64,000 bases of DNA, from assembly GCA_026874595.1 (NCBI GenBank), contig CM049319.1, positions 13,913,601-13,977,600 on the forward strand. Reading direction: 5' to 3'. The position numbers were made by a program, and so were the translations under genes. This stretch comes from Sipunculus nudus. Lineage: Eukaryota; Annelida; Sipuncula; Golfingiida; Sipunculidae. Below, piece by piece: positions 39,008-59,080 of the stretch (within the stretch, counting starts at the first letter, position 1; the number at the start of each line of letters is the position of its first letter). The notes under the pieces are model-generated. The model was not told the origin of the DNA. It saw only the letters and a list, made by a program, of their open reading frames with translations, and did not search any database.

Positions 39008-39197
39008 GAGATAACTCTGGATGAGTCCTGGACATCGGTGTGTCTGTACCGAGAGCAGTTTTCATCAGTCATATATATCAGTTGCTGATCCAGGGTGACC
39101 CAGATGGGAAAATTTGACATTTTTATACATCAAATTTTCAAAATATTGATAATACTTATGACCGTAAGGAACCCTTCCCACACACACCCCTTGGACG

Positions 39198-39384
39198 CTA
39201 AGCTGGAGCTTCCATCCAAGGCCCCCCCCCCCCTTTCAGCCGCCGAAACCTTATAGGCGGTTTCAGACCAATATTTGCCGCCTGGGTCCCCCTTTTTCCG
39301 GACTTGGGGACCTTCTTTTATGTTTTTTCTTTGGTCCTCCTGGGTTGGACTCCTCCTTTTTTCTAAATCCTGGATCCGCCCCTG
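39198..39384 (-). mobile_element. G-tract element, CTGGATCCGCCCCTG end
   Basis: A C-run at about 39,220-39,234, then CAGACCAATATTTGCCGCCTGG, CCCCCTTTTTCCGGA, GGACC, GGTTGGACTCCTCC and TTCTAAATCCTGGATCCGCCCCTG at the right end (20 bases or fewer each). Same order as 48,890-49,070 and, inverted, 19,630-19,803. Confidence 0.75.
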
Positions 39385-39728
39385 GTATATGACGTATACC
39401 AATTTCAAACCTGAATTGCCGTTCGTCGTTAATTATGGCTTTTCTTCACTGATGTGAAATATAAGATTTAATTTTAGTATGGCGGAGTGGAAAATATTCT
39501 GAAAACAAAAGTTCTAAAATTATTTACAGTTATTCTCTGCGAGGCTGTAATACACTTGTAAATGTGAAAGGCTGATGATGACTTGTCTAATTATGAAGTT
39601 CTGTTCAAAAACCGAAGTAACAATTTCAGAAAATCTCTTCAGATTACCGAGGGTTATGGTTTTACACGGATTTCTTCTTTAGGGGTTCCTATATAATGAC
39701 TAGCGTCTGAAGTCAAGGGGTAGAGCTT

Positions 39729-39746
39729 GGGGGGGGGGGGGGGGGG
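39729..39746 (+). repeat. poly(G) run, 18 nt
   Basis: Eighteen consecutive G, then AGGG. A potential G-quadruplex former, and a likely assembly or sequencing length-error site. Confidence 0.9.
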
Positions 39747-41105
39747 AGGGAATTGCATACATCTAGTAAGCCTCCTCCTTAGGAACTGGACCATATTTGG
39801 GTGGGTACACAATTTATTCTGGGTGGACCTATACTACCTTTTACCTGGGGGGGGGGGGTGCAGGGAATAATAACTGTGATGCCCCATCGCTATCGCGGTC
39901 TAATTTATAAAAGATAATCATTTATCGTTCTTCATCTCACAGGAGAACGTTTTTTTAGTGCAGCCTTACATAACGGAACAACAAAAATATAGAACTCAGC
40001 AAGACAAAGCTGTTAGAGAAATCAAAGGAGGGTTCAAAATATGCGTCGATTGGCTTTGATACTGCACTGGATCTCTGGGTGGATGGAATTGACGTTACCT
40101 GCCACCCGTGTGTATTTGGAATGATTAATTGATACAAACACTATAATTAATGAGTAAAACAGTAGCCGATTGATGAGCCAATTTTCATTAACAATTCTGA
40201 AGAAGTGTCTATTAGTCGCCTTGATTAAAGCTCATGTATATATCAATAGCTAACTAGGTTAACAGAGGAAATGCACTTAAATACCCAAAAATAAAAATGA
40301 CAGCAAATTTACCGGGACGCAAAAGGTCGGTTTTAATAATTTTTAGGACAAAACATCAAGCAAGAACCCAATAAGAGAAAAACAGAGTAAGTTCTAAGGA
40401 GGAATTACTCTTTTTTCAGACTTATACAAGAGCTTTTTACCCCAGTGGATGAATTTATTGCCATTGTATGTGGGTTCTGATTAAATCCTTACTGATGGAT
40501 TGTCATCGTTATGGAAAAAAAAAAAAATAGATTATAAATTTTGGAAATTATTTATGCAATCTGAGCCATTCTCTTGGATTATCGTCCACTGATGCGAGAC
40601 ACATACCGGGTCAACATGATCAATTGTTATAAACCACTGCTGACTTTGTAAATTCTTCAATGCGAATAAAAATGGGACACGTAAACTCATGCCGTAAGAA
40701 GTATTTTGGACTTGGCTTCATTTTAAAATTTATAGAAATGGCATGAAATCAACATAATTCAATGTTCCTAAACCTACCAAATGCCACCTATATAAATAAA
40801 ACTGGTTCAGGTAAAATATACATTTCTGAGAATCCTCAAAATGATGATTTCAACATAATAATCCAAAGAGAATAATATTAATCGCTCAAATAGAATCCAA
40901 TGAAATCATTCAGCCATTCCACCATAAACCACATTTTATTCTCCTTCTATGAAAAATATCTTCCGTTTCCTACGGCACTGAATGAACGATGTGCCATAAA
41001 GTGCCAAAAAAAAAAAAATAGAGATAAAAGAATGAGTTTCAACATGCACGGAGACACGGGGTTGTCATGTTTCTATATGATAGAAAATCAGTACTAACAT
41101 TGTGT

Positions 41106-41107
<2 letters not shown>

Positions 41108-41158
<51 letters not shown>
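41108..41158. repeat. (TA)n microsatellite
   Basis: About 25 TA units. Confidence 0.97.
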
Positions 41159-41159
<1 letters not shown>

Positions 41160-42162
41160 TTTCTTTGATAAACCCATATATCATTTAGTATGTATAAACA
41201 TCACTATCACATGTAATGGAACAAATAAATATTACAAGAATTTCATGCACTTACAAAAGCATCTTCAAACCCTACTAACACTTGTATCTGAGAGTCTTGA
41301 AAAAAATCATTATTCCTAAAGACTAAAAAAAGTGGAGGAAGAAAATCTATACCGTATGCACGGACAATAAAGCCGAAAGCACACTCTGAGGCAAGGTATC
41401 TAAGGTAATTAAAACTTTTCCTAGGCTTTCTTTACCGTATACTGTGACATGTGGAGAATAATGAATTTCCTTATTGATGCTGTTTCATGCTTTAATGTTT
41501 GTATTGGTCATTTTTGTACTGAAAGAGTTCAAACATATCTAACTGAAGGAAAACATATTAAAAAGGCAGCCTTTTAAAACAAAAAGTCGCAGTCTATCAG
41601 AAGCTAAAAAACACACTAGTGATTAAACATTGACAGTAACGTCCGGTTGTATGAGTCATTTGGATAAGTAACGTAAAATAGAAGTGCAGAGAAACAAACG
41701 ACAAAACATTATAAATTCGTTTTTACGGATTTGTACAATGCAATGGGCGTATTTGGAAAGAAATATGAAAATGTTGGTTTCCACTTGACGGACCTATAAA
41801 CCGTGATTCCGCACTGCTTGCGATCTTACGATTTTTTTTCCTGCAAAGGGATGTAGCTTTTTACCTTGCATGGTGTAAATACGCACAAAAGAAACCCCAT
41901 TAAACTCTCCAGAGATCAGAGATGATCAGTGAGAGCTGAGTACATGACCTGAGTCGATTATCAGATGGATGCCCGTGACAGGAGTGAATGAATAAGTAAG
42001 AGGCTTTACCCCTGTAACGATCATTCCTGAGAAGCCGAGCGATGTTAATAATTGAGCAGAGCCGACGCAAGTACATGTCCCTACTCATCCTTGTTTCAGT
42101 GACTGTAATAAGTTTTCTTCTGGTAACACTGGCCCCAGGGGCATGAAATGTAATGGTGATTT

Positions 42163-42750
42163 CTATAGTCCGTCCCAGTACCCGTGTCCGCATGTTTTTC
42201 TGGGATAATTTTTCATACAAGTTAAGCAGTGTAAACCTTTCTTGTCTAAAGGTTGCAGGAGCTATTCCGCCGATTACCTGCGTAAAAAGTAATGCTTCAC
42301 CTTGCTTTGAATTTGTATAAGACAAATAATCCAAAATATGACAAAACAAGCTACCGCGTTTACGACTTGCCTGAGAAATGAAAATAAACAAGCCAGTCAA
42401 ACTTATGACGTCAGTCAATTGAAGGTGACGCGCGACCGATCACTGTGACGTCTTTGTGACGTCATTGTTGTCTAACAAACACCAAACGCAGCCATAGACA
42501 TAAAAGTGTATCATCGAGGAATGTACAGTACTGGTCAGCAGTGCCGGGAAGACGCCATCCACGGTATTTCAGCGTAAATAACGAAAAAGAGTCGCAAAGT
42601 AAATACGTTTTACATGATGTATAACTTTTTTACACAAAATCGGGGAATATCTGTTTATCTACTTCAGGCCAAAGGGCATTTTTAAAGAATATTCCTAAAA
42701 TAATTTTTCGCGAAAAAACATGCGGACACAGGTTTTGGGACGGACTATAG
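42163..42750. mobile_element. TIR element, CTATAGTCCGTCCC ends, 588 bp
   Basis: Left CTATAGTCCGTCCCAGTACC, followed by CGTGTCCGCATGTTTTT; the complement of the right end reads CTATAGTCCGTCCCAAAACC, followed by TGTGTCCGCATGTTTTTT. About 35-bp inverted repeats with three or four mismatches. No transposase frame. The 172-codon minus-strand frame at 41,900-42,418 starts inside this element and runs out through its left TIR into flanking DNA, so it is not a gene. Superfamily uncertain; a mariner-type TA target is possible. Confidence 0.82.
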
Positions 42751-42849
42751 TTAAGCGTTTGGCAACATGTCAGGGAAGAAGGTTCAAAGGCAAAATTTCA
42801 CTAGGTTTTACCCTCTTGGTTATTTTAAATCAGTGATGTTGTCTAGTAA

Positions 42850-43116
42850 ATATCAGCCGAGTCCGAGTGCAATTTGAGTCCAGGCCACTCAAGTCTGAAT
42901 CTAAGTCCGAGTCCTCGAGGTTCGCTTTCAAGTCATTTCGAGTACAAGCACAATACAAACCCTTATTAACAGAAGTGTAAATGGGATTAGAATTTTTCAT
43001 GTGCGTTTAATATGCTAGTTTTCATGCGCTTTAACGAATGTTTAATTACTATGAGCAGCCGATGCAGAGCTAAAGCTTTGTATGTCTGGTCTTGTTGTTT
43101 AAGGAAATATTCCGTT

Positions 43117-43152
<36 letters not shown>

Positions 43153-43290
43153 GTCCATAGAATTTTTTTACAGGACTTGAGATGCACCCTGCTTGATTTC
43201 GTGAGTTCGAATACAGGTCCGAGTCCAGGACACTCGAGCCTAACTCCGGGTCCCTATAAAATGGACCCAAAGTCTGGAGTCGAGTCCACT
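42850..43290. repeat. GAGTCC-rich low-complexity repeat
   Basis: Repeated GAGTCCGAGT, AAGTCCGAGTCC, GTCCGAGTCCAGG and GACACTCGAG motifs on both sides of a (CA)n(TA)n tract at 43,117-43,152. A similar GTCCGAGTTCAGGTCC fragment lies at 53,646. Probably a degenerate hexamer-derived repeat. Confidence 0.6.
43117..43152. repeat. (CA)n(TA)n compound microsatellite
   Basis: About nine CA units followed by about ten TA units. Confidence 0.95.
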
Positions 43291-46200
43291 GTTCTAAAAC
43301 CCATTTTTATTGTATTATTACCTTCATCATTATTCATTAAACCGTGTTTAATCCATGAATCATATTTCATCATTAAAATCCACAATTTCTGAGGTATATT
43401 GTACAAAAATAACAAGGACAGCAACAAAACCAAAAGAAAACAAAGTTACTGACAGTAAGACATGGATGTCAAACTATCCTCCCTGAGATAAGTGTTTTTT
43501 TTTCTTTGATATATTGTATCATATCTGCGAATAATGCCTGCTCATACCTGCTATCTGCAACAGAAATATCATGAATTTACTTCTAATATTGAAATGAAAG
43601 CTGTGCCCCTGCAGTTTGCGTAGTGTGTTAATTTGAATAGATAATCTATTTTTATGGTGTATCCCGCTTACATAAAATTTGATGTAACATTTTTACACAA
43701 GCATTCTTTTTATGACAATCTCACTAATTAAGACAGTAAAATGATCTGACCTTTAGAAAACAGATGTGTCTATCACATCGGACTTATTCTTTCACATATC
43801 AGCAAACCATTGATATTTCACTTTTTTAAAGATAATATAAACCCTGAATGAAGAGTAATATTAGGTTTAATCATGTTAATCTTGAAGGTCATTTCTAAAG
43901 ACAACATGTGGTACTGTGACATCATCTTTTATGTCAGGCATTAGTCTTATTATTAAGTGAAACTAGTACCTGGCAAACAGTAAAATGAGACCGGAAGGAG
44001 TAACTAATGCATCTGAAGAAAAGGCTAAATGGAAATATATTTTCATATCTCTTTTATTAAAACCTATTCCTATTAAATTGTAATATTAAGTTGAAAAGGT
44101 GCATTGTATGCAAGTCGGAAAAATCTGAAAATAACAAAAGTCTAAGGCAACAATGTTTTGTGTTAATTTTAATTGAAATCTGACGTGCTCGATGAGTTTT
44201 TACATTGCGGTAACTCATTCAATGTTGACATAAATCTGAGCTCCAACTTTAAAGAAATCCATATACATTTTATCAATATGCCTTGATTTAACTTGGCGTA
44301 ATTAAATTTAAAAAGCCGCTCTGCTTATAAAGACAGACGGCTTTGTACTTTAGAATAGTACGAGAACTGTTTTTAATATATCAGAAGCAACTAACGATAT
44401 TTGTCTATGATATGATTTTCATATGCTCGAGGTTATAGTCTACTTATATTTTATCAGTGAGTCTTTATTTATTATAAATATGAAAGCGTTTATTTTACTT
44501 GAATGGTACACGTGGAGTGTTTTCCCTTATATTTCCAAAACTGTCTCTCTGGTGTCACGTGACATTTACATCTCTGCATTCTTGTACATAAAACGTTCGG
44601 AATGAAAAATTTCTTGTATGGATAAACGTATTATTGATTTTATATTTCTATACTATATTTTTAACAATATTTCCAAGCAATCAGTGTAAAAAGAGTTATC
44701 CTTAGCTTAAATTCAGCATTTTATTGATGAAAATAAGTACAGAATTTTGTCTACGTATTTTCCGGTATGCTATAGAATCATAATTTTAATAGTTACAACC
44801 CCTATGAAAATAACAATTAAAATATTATCTAAAATAAATTTATACTCAAATACATAAAAGTTAATTCCAAACACCCTGCGACAATAAAATGTTGTTCAAT
44901 GACGTAAATGTAAGGTGTCTAAAAGGCAGTAGTTTTGGTAACAACAATGAATGGTTAACACCATTTAAACGCATCCCTAGACAGTAATGAGCATTTTTGT
45001 GATAACTTCAAGAAAGTATAAAATAATTCATGAACAACGTTATGTATTAGTGAAGAAATTGGTCATGTACTCGAGATATCATTCACACCCAACTGTTCTG
45101 GCCGGGGGTAATTTTTCAAAAAATACCTGGTCAGCCTTTGTGGGTTCTTGGCCGATAAACGGTTAAGATTTCCTGATAAAACGTTCTCGTGGTGAACGTT
45201 TGTATTCACAAAACCTACGGTCTCATAGTTTCCTTTTCCTGTAGCGAATCACGTTCATTTAAATGTCTCTAAAGTACGGTTTCCATCAATGTTAATAACT
45301 GTTACACGCCCCTGTGGTGAAGATCGTGCTTTGGATTAATTAGAAGAATGTTCATATTACATAATTAACACCTAAAGACAGAACACAAAGTAAAAAGCTT
45401 TTTAATTCAGGACGCAAACGAAGATCCCCTTTTTATAAAGATTGTTCATTCACGGTTCTTAACAAATGGACATTAGGGTATCCATGACAAATCGTCGAAG
45501 GCATATTTTTGTGTATCCGGTCATGCGAACAGGGGCAAGATTGCCTGGATAATATTACGTCTTTGGTTTCCGCCACTTAAATTAACACTGACAGCAAATG
45601 CAGAATAATTCAGACAGAGGAGTTTTTGTCACTTTTAAGGTGGCCTAAGGGGGATTGTTCATTTTTCGTAAGAGCAAAGAATGTTACTTTGCATAAAAGC
45701 AAAGAAAGTGGGAATTTGCACTTGCAAGAATCAAAGCCTGTTAGACCACAACATCGCAGGTAGATTTACAGATAACAGACCTATCATTATCTGATAAAAA
45801 ATGATTGTGTGTATAAGTTGAAGAACTAATCTGTGTTATAATATCGACATTTTCAAGCGATGCATCTGGGAATATGTTTTGAATCCTAAATTTTCACGGG
45901 TATAAAAATTAATAAATTATTTTTAAAACTATCATGTCTTTGGTTCTGTTGCTGTAAAAAAGGTGGAGTTTCAACATAGATCCCACTAGTGCTGAAACGG
46001 ATAGTAAATGTTAGCGACCCAGACACGAAAAATCGTAAAGCTACCGGATAATATTTGAAACCAAGAACTGATAACATGGGGAAGCCAGTGTTTTTCTTTT
46101 GTTTGACCAATGTATCTGTAGCATATAAAGAGGTTGATTTCTTTTTAATGTGGGTAGACATGTGAAGGGTTTCTTTGGTTTCTTCTCCTTAAATTTATCC

Positions 46201-47107
46201 ATAAATAACTGAAGGACTTACTATTTAAATATCCAAAAATACCGGCCTTGATTGCAGATTCGGGATTATTCTTAGCTCCCAGTTAGGAGTATAACGTAGC
46301 TCTAAATTTGAGATAATGTTAAACAGGAAGATGAAATACACAAGAGCTTGAATAAAATCGGAACTTAGGATATATGTAAACAGAGATGCCGATAGAGCGG
46401 GAACAGGACATATGTACAAAGACCAAGCGGAAAAAAATAAAACATGGTGACAAATGGACGTTTTGTAAAGATGATATTCATCGGAAGACACACACACATG
46501 TCAAATGTTCTTAGCAGCCGCAATGTGGGAAAACGCGCAGCTTCGCGTAACAAAGGCGTTATCATATACCTGCGTCATGAGAACAAAGATACCGCACGTA
46601 TAATAAATAAGGACGGCACTTTTACACAATGTTTCTCCATTACAACAATAGCTATATTATCCTGATACATTTAAACTGTACAATGATGCTTTAATCGAAA
46701 TTGTATATTAAAGATTTTGTATACTGTTTCACTATAATCTGTACTCCGTTATACAACACCTCCCTCGGACTATTATATATGTGGCACCATTGTCTGTATA
46801 TAAACATATATATTGAAAGGAAATTTGCTTTCTATGGCGCTTAAAGTATTAATGGCAGAACAATCATTGATTGCGGGTTCTTAATAAATACCAACTATTC
46901 ACCTTAATTTGTTAACTGTAGAATTTATGTGACTTCCTGGCTTACCCTGAGTATATATATTAATGAACTAGAGGTAATTCTTACTTAGAAAGGTTCTAAT
47001 AATGCCTCTTATGAAGTTGTATGAGCTCTTATATTCAGAAGCTATTAGAAAATACGGTACATGTGTCCATGTTGACATACAAAGTGATCATGTTACCGCT
47101 GTAATGG
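43291..47107. other. no recognisable gene
   Basis: Nearly 4 kb with no supported exon or element. Minus-strand frames at 45,886-46,161 and 46,225-46,497 have no domain, signal peptide or splice support. Confidence 0.45.
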
Positions 47108-47265
47108 ATGGTTGTTGGCATATGTGCGGAAGCTGAAAGGTTACTTGTTGCAAAAACGCTTTTTCAAATCTGTGGTTCGTCGGACTTGCAGCCAGATGTT
47201 ACAAACACGTGGATATAAACAAAATGATTGGACTGTGTACCGTCAGATCGGCGATTTCTGGCCTA
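47108..47265 (+). repeat. dispersed repeat, copy 2 (partner at 1,551)
   Basis: TATGTGCGGAAGCTGAAAGG, GTTACTTGTTGCAAA, GACTTGCAGCCAGATG and TATAAACAAAAT in the same order as copy 1, without the TTATC expansion. Confidence 0.75.
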
Positions 47266-47520
47266 TTTAGCTCAGCTGACTATAAGTCATCTGAGCTATA
47301 GTTATTATCCATTGTCCGTCGTCCATCCGTCCTCCGGGCCGACCGTTAGTCTTGCACGTTTTTGAAAACGTGAGACCTACGAATCCAAAATTTAGCATAC
47401 TGATAGATGTCACCGAAATTTCCTACCAAACAAAAAACTGGGTAACTGCAACTTTGTTCCTTCGAGGAATTAAGGAAAAACCTTTAATTTTCCATTAAAA
47501 ACCTATTATCACACCACAGG
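47266..47520 (+). repeat. TAGCTCAG/GTCCGTCGTCC dispersed repeat
   Basis: TTTAGCTCAG, then CTGAGCTATAG as a short inverted repeat, then CATTGTCCGTCGTCCATCC and a long AT-rich body. Repeats of this layout are very common in bivalve genomes as I recall them, and this is one reason for the taxonomic guess. Possibly contiguous with the dispersed repeat immediately upstream. Confidence 0.55.
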
Positions 47521-48889
47521 ACTGCCTAATATCAAAACCACTTATCTGTTTTTCTAAATATTTACCATAAATATTTTTCTATATATTTCCTATATCCATG
47601 AGAGAAATTAAGTCTGTATCGTTTGATTTCTAAAAGTTATGGGCCCGAACATAGTGCATTATGTAAAAAAAAAAATCAGGAAAGATAGTTACACACTTTA
47701 CATGATCATTATTATAGCTAGTGACCTTTTTCAGGTATTTAATTTTGTTCAATCAAGATTCAATTGGATACTCAAAACTGGATCTAAATTTTGTAAATTT
47801 TCTAAGTTATTAGTAAAAAAATAAAATCAGTAACTTAAATTTTGCCTAATTTTAACCATAGCATGTTTTTTCCCTGTAAGTACTATTTATACAATTTTCA
47901 CAGCGAATAAACGTAAGTATTAAATCTAAGTAGATCTGAAATTTGAAAATAAAAGCTAAACAATTAGGCAGGTTATTGAATTTGGGTGTGGCCCTATCAT
48001 ATTCACTTGCTTTGTCCAGTTGCAAGTAGGCTACATCTGGTCATTGGCGGTCAGTTTTGCCAGGGTACCTGATTTGTAATGGCTCACATGGGGAAATCCC
48101 CTGCTGTAACAGGTGTACAAATCAATCCCCTCCCTCAAAGAGAAATTAATATCTAATTGAAACATATCTTGCCTCAAGAGAGTGGGACATAAAGTGATCA
48201 GCTTTGTTTGTCCATCATCTCTCAATTAATATTAAATATTATTATGAATTTTTTTCCCATAAGCACTGTTGAAATAACTTTCTTACGCTGTATATATATG
48301 GGTTTAATCTATTAGAGTCTGAAATTTGAAAGCAACATATATTCAGAAGTGTAATATTGCAAATGTATACTTTTTATAAACTTTGAAAACAATTTGATAT
48401 AACTAAAAAAGTAATTGAAATTTCATATATTATTCCCTGCCTCAGCAGAATGGGAGGTAAAGTGATATGCTTTGTTTGTCTACCAGTCTATCTGTCCATT
48501 TTTAAATATTCAGTAATTGTGAATGAACTTTAAATAGGTTTATTGTTACTCTATACATTTAAGAAAAAAATCAAAAATATATATTCTATTATATATTACA
48601 AAATAAATGTGTAAACTGTTGAACTGTCAACAACTGATCAAAAGGCCAACTAATGGTTATGGTAAAAGTATATATATCTTCTACATACCTTATGTTCAAA
48701 AACTGCTCACAATTTCTTACACATCAACCAAGCATGGCCTATATTACCTCTTCTTCCAGGACTTGATATTGTTTAAGATTTTTACCTTCAAGGTCAACTT
48801 CAGCTGAGCACTCTGTCCAATAGGTCCCCTGTTTTGTAAAAGGTTCAAGGGATTAACTTTAATTAATAGACGTCAGTTATCCAGAAGCT
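47521..48889. other. intergenic with one short direct repeat
   Basis: Two diverged copies of TGCCTCA, GAGTGGGA..TAAAGTGAT, GCTTTGTTTGTC start at about 48,168 and 48,437, about 270 bp apart in the same orientation. No gene recognised; the 66-codon + frame at 48,607 is unsupported. Confidence 0.5.
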
Positions 48890-49070
48890 GGTCCAGAACC
48901 CCCCCCCCCCCTTTTTTTTTTATTCAAGCAACCTTTTTAAGGGTTTCAGACAATTATTTTTGGCCTGGACCCCCCCCCTTTCCGGATATGGAGACCATTT
49001 TCTTAGGGTTTTCATTAGTCTTGCTGGGTTGGACCCTCTCCCCTTTTTCTAAATGCTGAATCCGCCCCTG
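48890..49070 (-). mobile_element. G-tract element, AATCCGCCCCTG end
   Basis: A C-run (48,899-48,911), then CAGACAATTATTTTTGGCCTGG, CCCCCCCCTTTCCGGA, GCTGGGTTGGACCC and TTTTTCTAAATGCTGAATCC followed by GCCCCTG. Same order of blocks as 39,198-39,384. Confidence 0.75.

Positions 49071-56503
<7,433 letters not shown>

Positions 56504-56573
<70 letters not shown>
56504..56573. repeat. (TA)n microsatellite
   Basis: About 34 uninterrupted TA units. Confidence 0.97.
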
Positions 56574-56574
<1 letters not shown>

Positions 56575-56825
56575 CTGAAAGTTAAGCACGCTGGAGCATC
56601 GTGTTGTAACTTGGAGTTTCACGCCGTTGCCGGTATCGGCACCCGGGCAATCATGAGATGCTAGTAACTGACGTTTGTAGCTATAACTGTTACTTTCTTT
56701 TTACACGGTGTGGTAGTTTCAGGTGTCGGCATTTCTCAATTCACTTCGCCTGTTTAAAAGGATTATCGACCTGTCGCTTTTGTGTCGAGCACTCTACTGC
56801 AAGCACTGGTACATACTTAGGATAT

Positions 56826-56828
<3 letters not shown>
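56574..56828. other. spacer between (TA)n arrays
   Basis: No gene recognised. Confidence 0.4.

Positions 56829-56893
<65 letters not shown>
56829..56893. repeat. (TA)n microsatellite
   Basis: About 32 uninterrupted TA units, followed directly by a G-tract element. Confidence 0.97.
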
Positions 56894-56894
<1 letters not shown>

Positions 56895-56973
56895 CCAGGA
56901 TTTAGGGAGGGGAGGGGGCCATGATCAGAGGCGGATCCAGAAATTCGAAAATGGGGGGGGGGGGGGGGGGGGG
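56894..56973 (+). repeat. two G-tract element fragments, 21-nt poly(G)
   Basis: GCCAGGATTTAGGGAGGGGA and then GAGGCGGATCCAGAAATTCG followed by a run of 21 G (56,953-56,973). Both openings match the GGCGGATCCAGG-type end of the dispersed family. Confidence 0.65.
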
Positions 56974-57397
56974 TTCGCTTATATGCATGTGTTGGTACAT
57001 ATTATTTATTATTATTATTACTATACGTTATATATTTTTGTGTATGAAACTATAGTTTTCTTTATTTTCAATTATGAACCATGGTTTCATTAAGGTTACT
57101 TACAGGTACATGGAGAGGGTATAGGAGGGGGATACCCAATCCCATATTGGGAAATGTTTTGAATATGCAATTTAAAGAGCACATTGTGAGGCAATTTTCA
57201 CAAACAAACAAAAAATGGGGATTTCCTGTTACGAAAAACTGATCCCTTATGTTTTTGCGTAATGTAGTCAAACTGTTGAGAGGTTCAATATTTCATATTT
57301 ATATTTCTTCAAAATTACGATATAAAATTTCAATCGTTTTTAAACATGTTACAGTCAATGGCGCAAAGGCGCATTTACGTTTATAACTTTCAAAATA
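56974..57397. other. no recognisable gene
   Basis: Includes a short (ATT)n stretch near 57,003. Minus-strand frame at 57,068-57,271 is unsupported. Confidence 0.4.
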
Positions 57398-58309
57398 CAG
57401 TAGAACGCCTGTATTACGGTCACCATCGGGACTGGATGAAAGTGACTTTAATACAAGAGTGGCCGTTATACATGACTTGACCAGTATAGTGGGGTTAACA
57501 TGTAACACGAAACCAGGTTCAAATCTTTATTACAATAAAAAAATAAACGTATATACAGAGTATTAGTATAATAACTGTTATCAATAAAAAAAATAAAATA
57601 TTTACAATCACGTCAAAGTGATTGGGACAGAGTATGCGCAACATTTCATACATGTAACAATGTTTATTTTGCATTCCATATTATTAATGTATGAGTAAAT
57701 TGTGCGATGTTTGCCGCACTGTTTTCGTTTGATGTACGTGTTCAAGAGGACATTAAAGAAAGTTTAAAGATCCACAGTTTGCCTAACGTTTTTCTGATGA
57801 CATAATTATCGGGACTCGCTGGTTGTCATTCGTTTATTAAATGACAAACACCCTGATTAAGATCCAGCTCGCACGACTGATTCCCAAACATACACGCAGG
57901 TGGGAACACATGCCTTACTATTGTGCATACTTATGAGGCTGAGTGGGGGAGTGCGACGCTGGCTACGTATCAAACAACTCAGTCACAGTCGAGTGGTTAC
58001 CTTTATCCAGGCACTCATTAACAGACAGGAATATGTGAGATCGGACACTTGTGTAATGATATTGAGGTCAGAAAAGACCGCTCGATTTGTTGAGCCCATG
58101 TCACGGAGTCACTGCCCCTGACCGTAATTTAGGCGTTTCCCGGCCTGCGGGACCGAGAGACCTGGCCGTAATACGGAACAGAGGAGTGACCGTAATTGAC
58201 AACAAAATGATTATGAAATATAACGGTCGAAATTTTGGGACCGGAAAATCTGACCGTAATAGACGTATTGACCGTTATTGAGGCGTGGCCGTTAGCAGGC
58301 GTTCTACTG
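57398..58309. mobile_element. pogo-like element, CAGTAGAACGCCTG ends, 912 bp
   Basis: TA, then CAGTAGAACGCCTG on the left; CAGGCGTTCTACTG, then TA on the right. The 14-bp termini are perfect inverted repeats with TA duplications. Subterminal ACGGTCA-type motifs recur near both ends (ATTACGGTCACCATC; ACCGTAATTGAC, GACCGTTATTG). No transposase frame. The small + strand frames at 57,900-58,281 fall within it. Confidence 0.85.
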
Positions 58310-59022
58310 TATTATCTTTTAAATGTAATGCTCAGAGTGAAATCACTGAAATGTTGAAGTCTTATGTTAAACTTTGCATTATACCATGGACCGTGAGGCC
58401 GATGACGAAAAAACTTGCTTGCATAACTGGGAAACTGGTTATACGGTCCAATGGCCGAAACTGCAAGTATAAAGGCGATGCGTCTCGAAACACTGTCGTT
58501 CATAATGATCGCATTGGGATGTACGGTGGCGACCTCTCGCGGCTCTCTACTTGGCTTGGTGTGGCATCGCGTCTGTTGGCTCAGAGAACATGCTAAAGGA
58601 GCGCGCAGGGCTGAGGTCTTAACCACAGCATCCTGTAGCTGCTCGACGAACGTAAACTTCTTCTGCTGCTGCTACCATGGTCCGTGGTCCCGACAGCACA
58701 CAGGACTCCTAAGAGCACAGATCGCGAGTTCAAGAACCGGTATCACCAGAGGGGCCGTGATATTGTTCATGGTTGACCCAAACCAGAACCTCTGCAGTTG
58801 TTCTGCAGCTGTTCATAAATATTCTCATCCTTAAATAATGAATTTGAAAGTAATAAACTGCAGATAAATGAAATCTAATTGTTAATTAATAAAAAAGAAA
58901 TATGAAAAATGAAAATTATTACAAATATTGGGAAATTAGGTAAAAAAGAGAGATATTTCAGCTCAAAGGGGGCCGCGCGCCGGAGTCGCCTCCTCTGGAT
59001 CCGTCACTGATAGCAAACGCAA

Positions 59023-59024
<2 letters not shown>
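58310..59024. other. no supported gene; somewhat GC-rich
   Basis: Three overlapping frames of 100-127 codons on both strands at 58,285-58,834 reflect GC-rich composition. None has a domain. The 127-codon + frame has no signal peptide or splice support. The right end (GGATCCGTCACTGATAG at about 58,997) looks like a G-tract element terminus. Confidence 0.45.

Positions 59025-59078
<54 letters not shown>
59025..59078. repeat. (TA)n array at the 3' end of the LINE
   Basis: About 27 TA units. On the LINE strand it directly follows the 3' UTR, so it may be the element's tail, its target, or both. Confidence 0.97.

Positions 59079-59080
<2 letters not shown>

Larger units (their letters stand above)
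39385..42162. other. no recognisable gene; G-runs and (TA)n
   Basis: Two G-runs at 39,729-39,746 (18 Gs) and 39,847-39,858 bracket about 100 bp, possibly another G-tract element. A (TA)n array lies at 41,108. Short frames at 39,955 and 40,900 are unsupported. Confidence 0.45.

Noticed and set aside
41900-42418. 172-codon minus-strand open frame, the longest outside exons and the LINE
   Set aside because: It begins inside the 588-bp TIR element and reads out through its left TIR into flanking DNA; no domain or signal peptide.
58285-58834. Frames of 100-127 codons on both strands
   Set aside because: GC-rich segment beside a transposon; no domains, signal peptide or splice support, and mutually overlapping frames.
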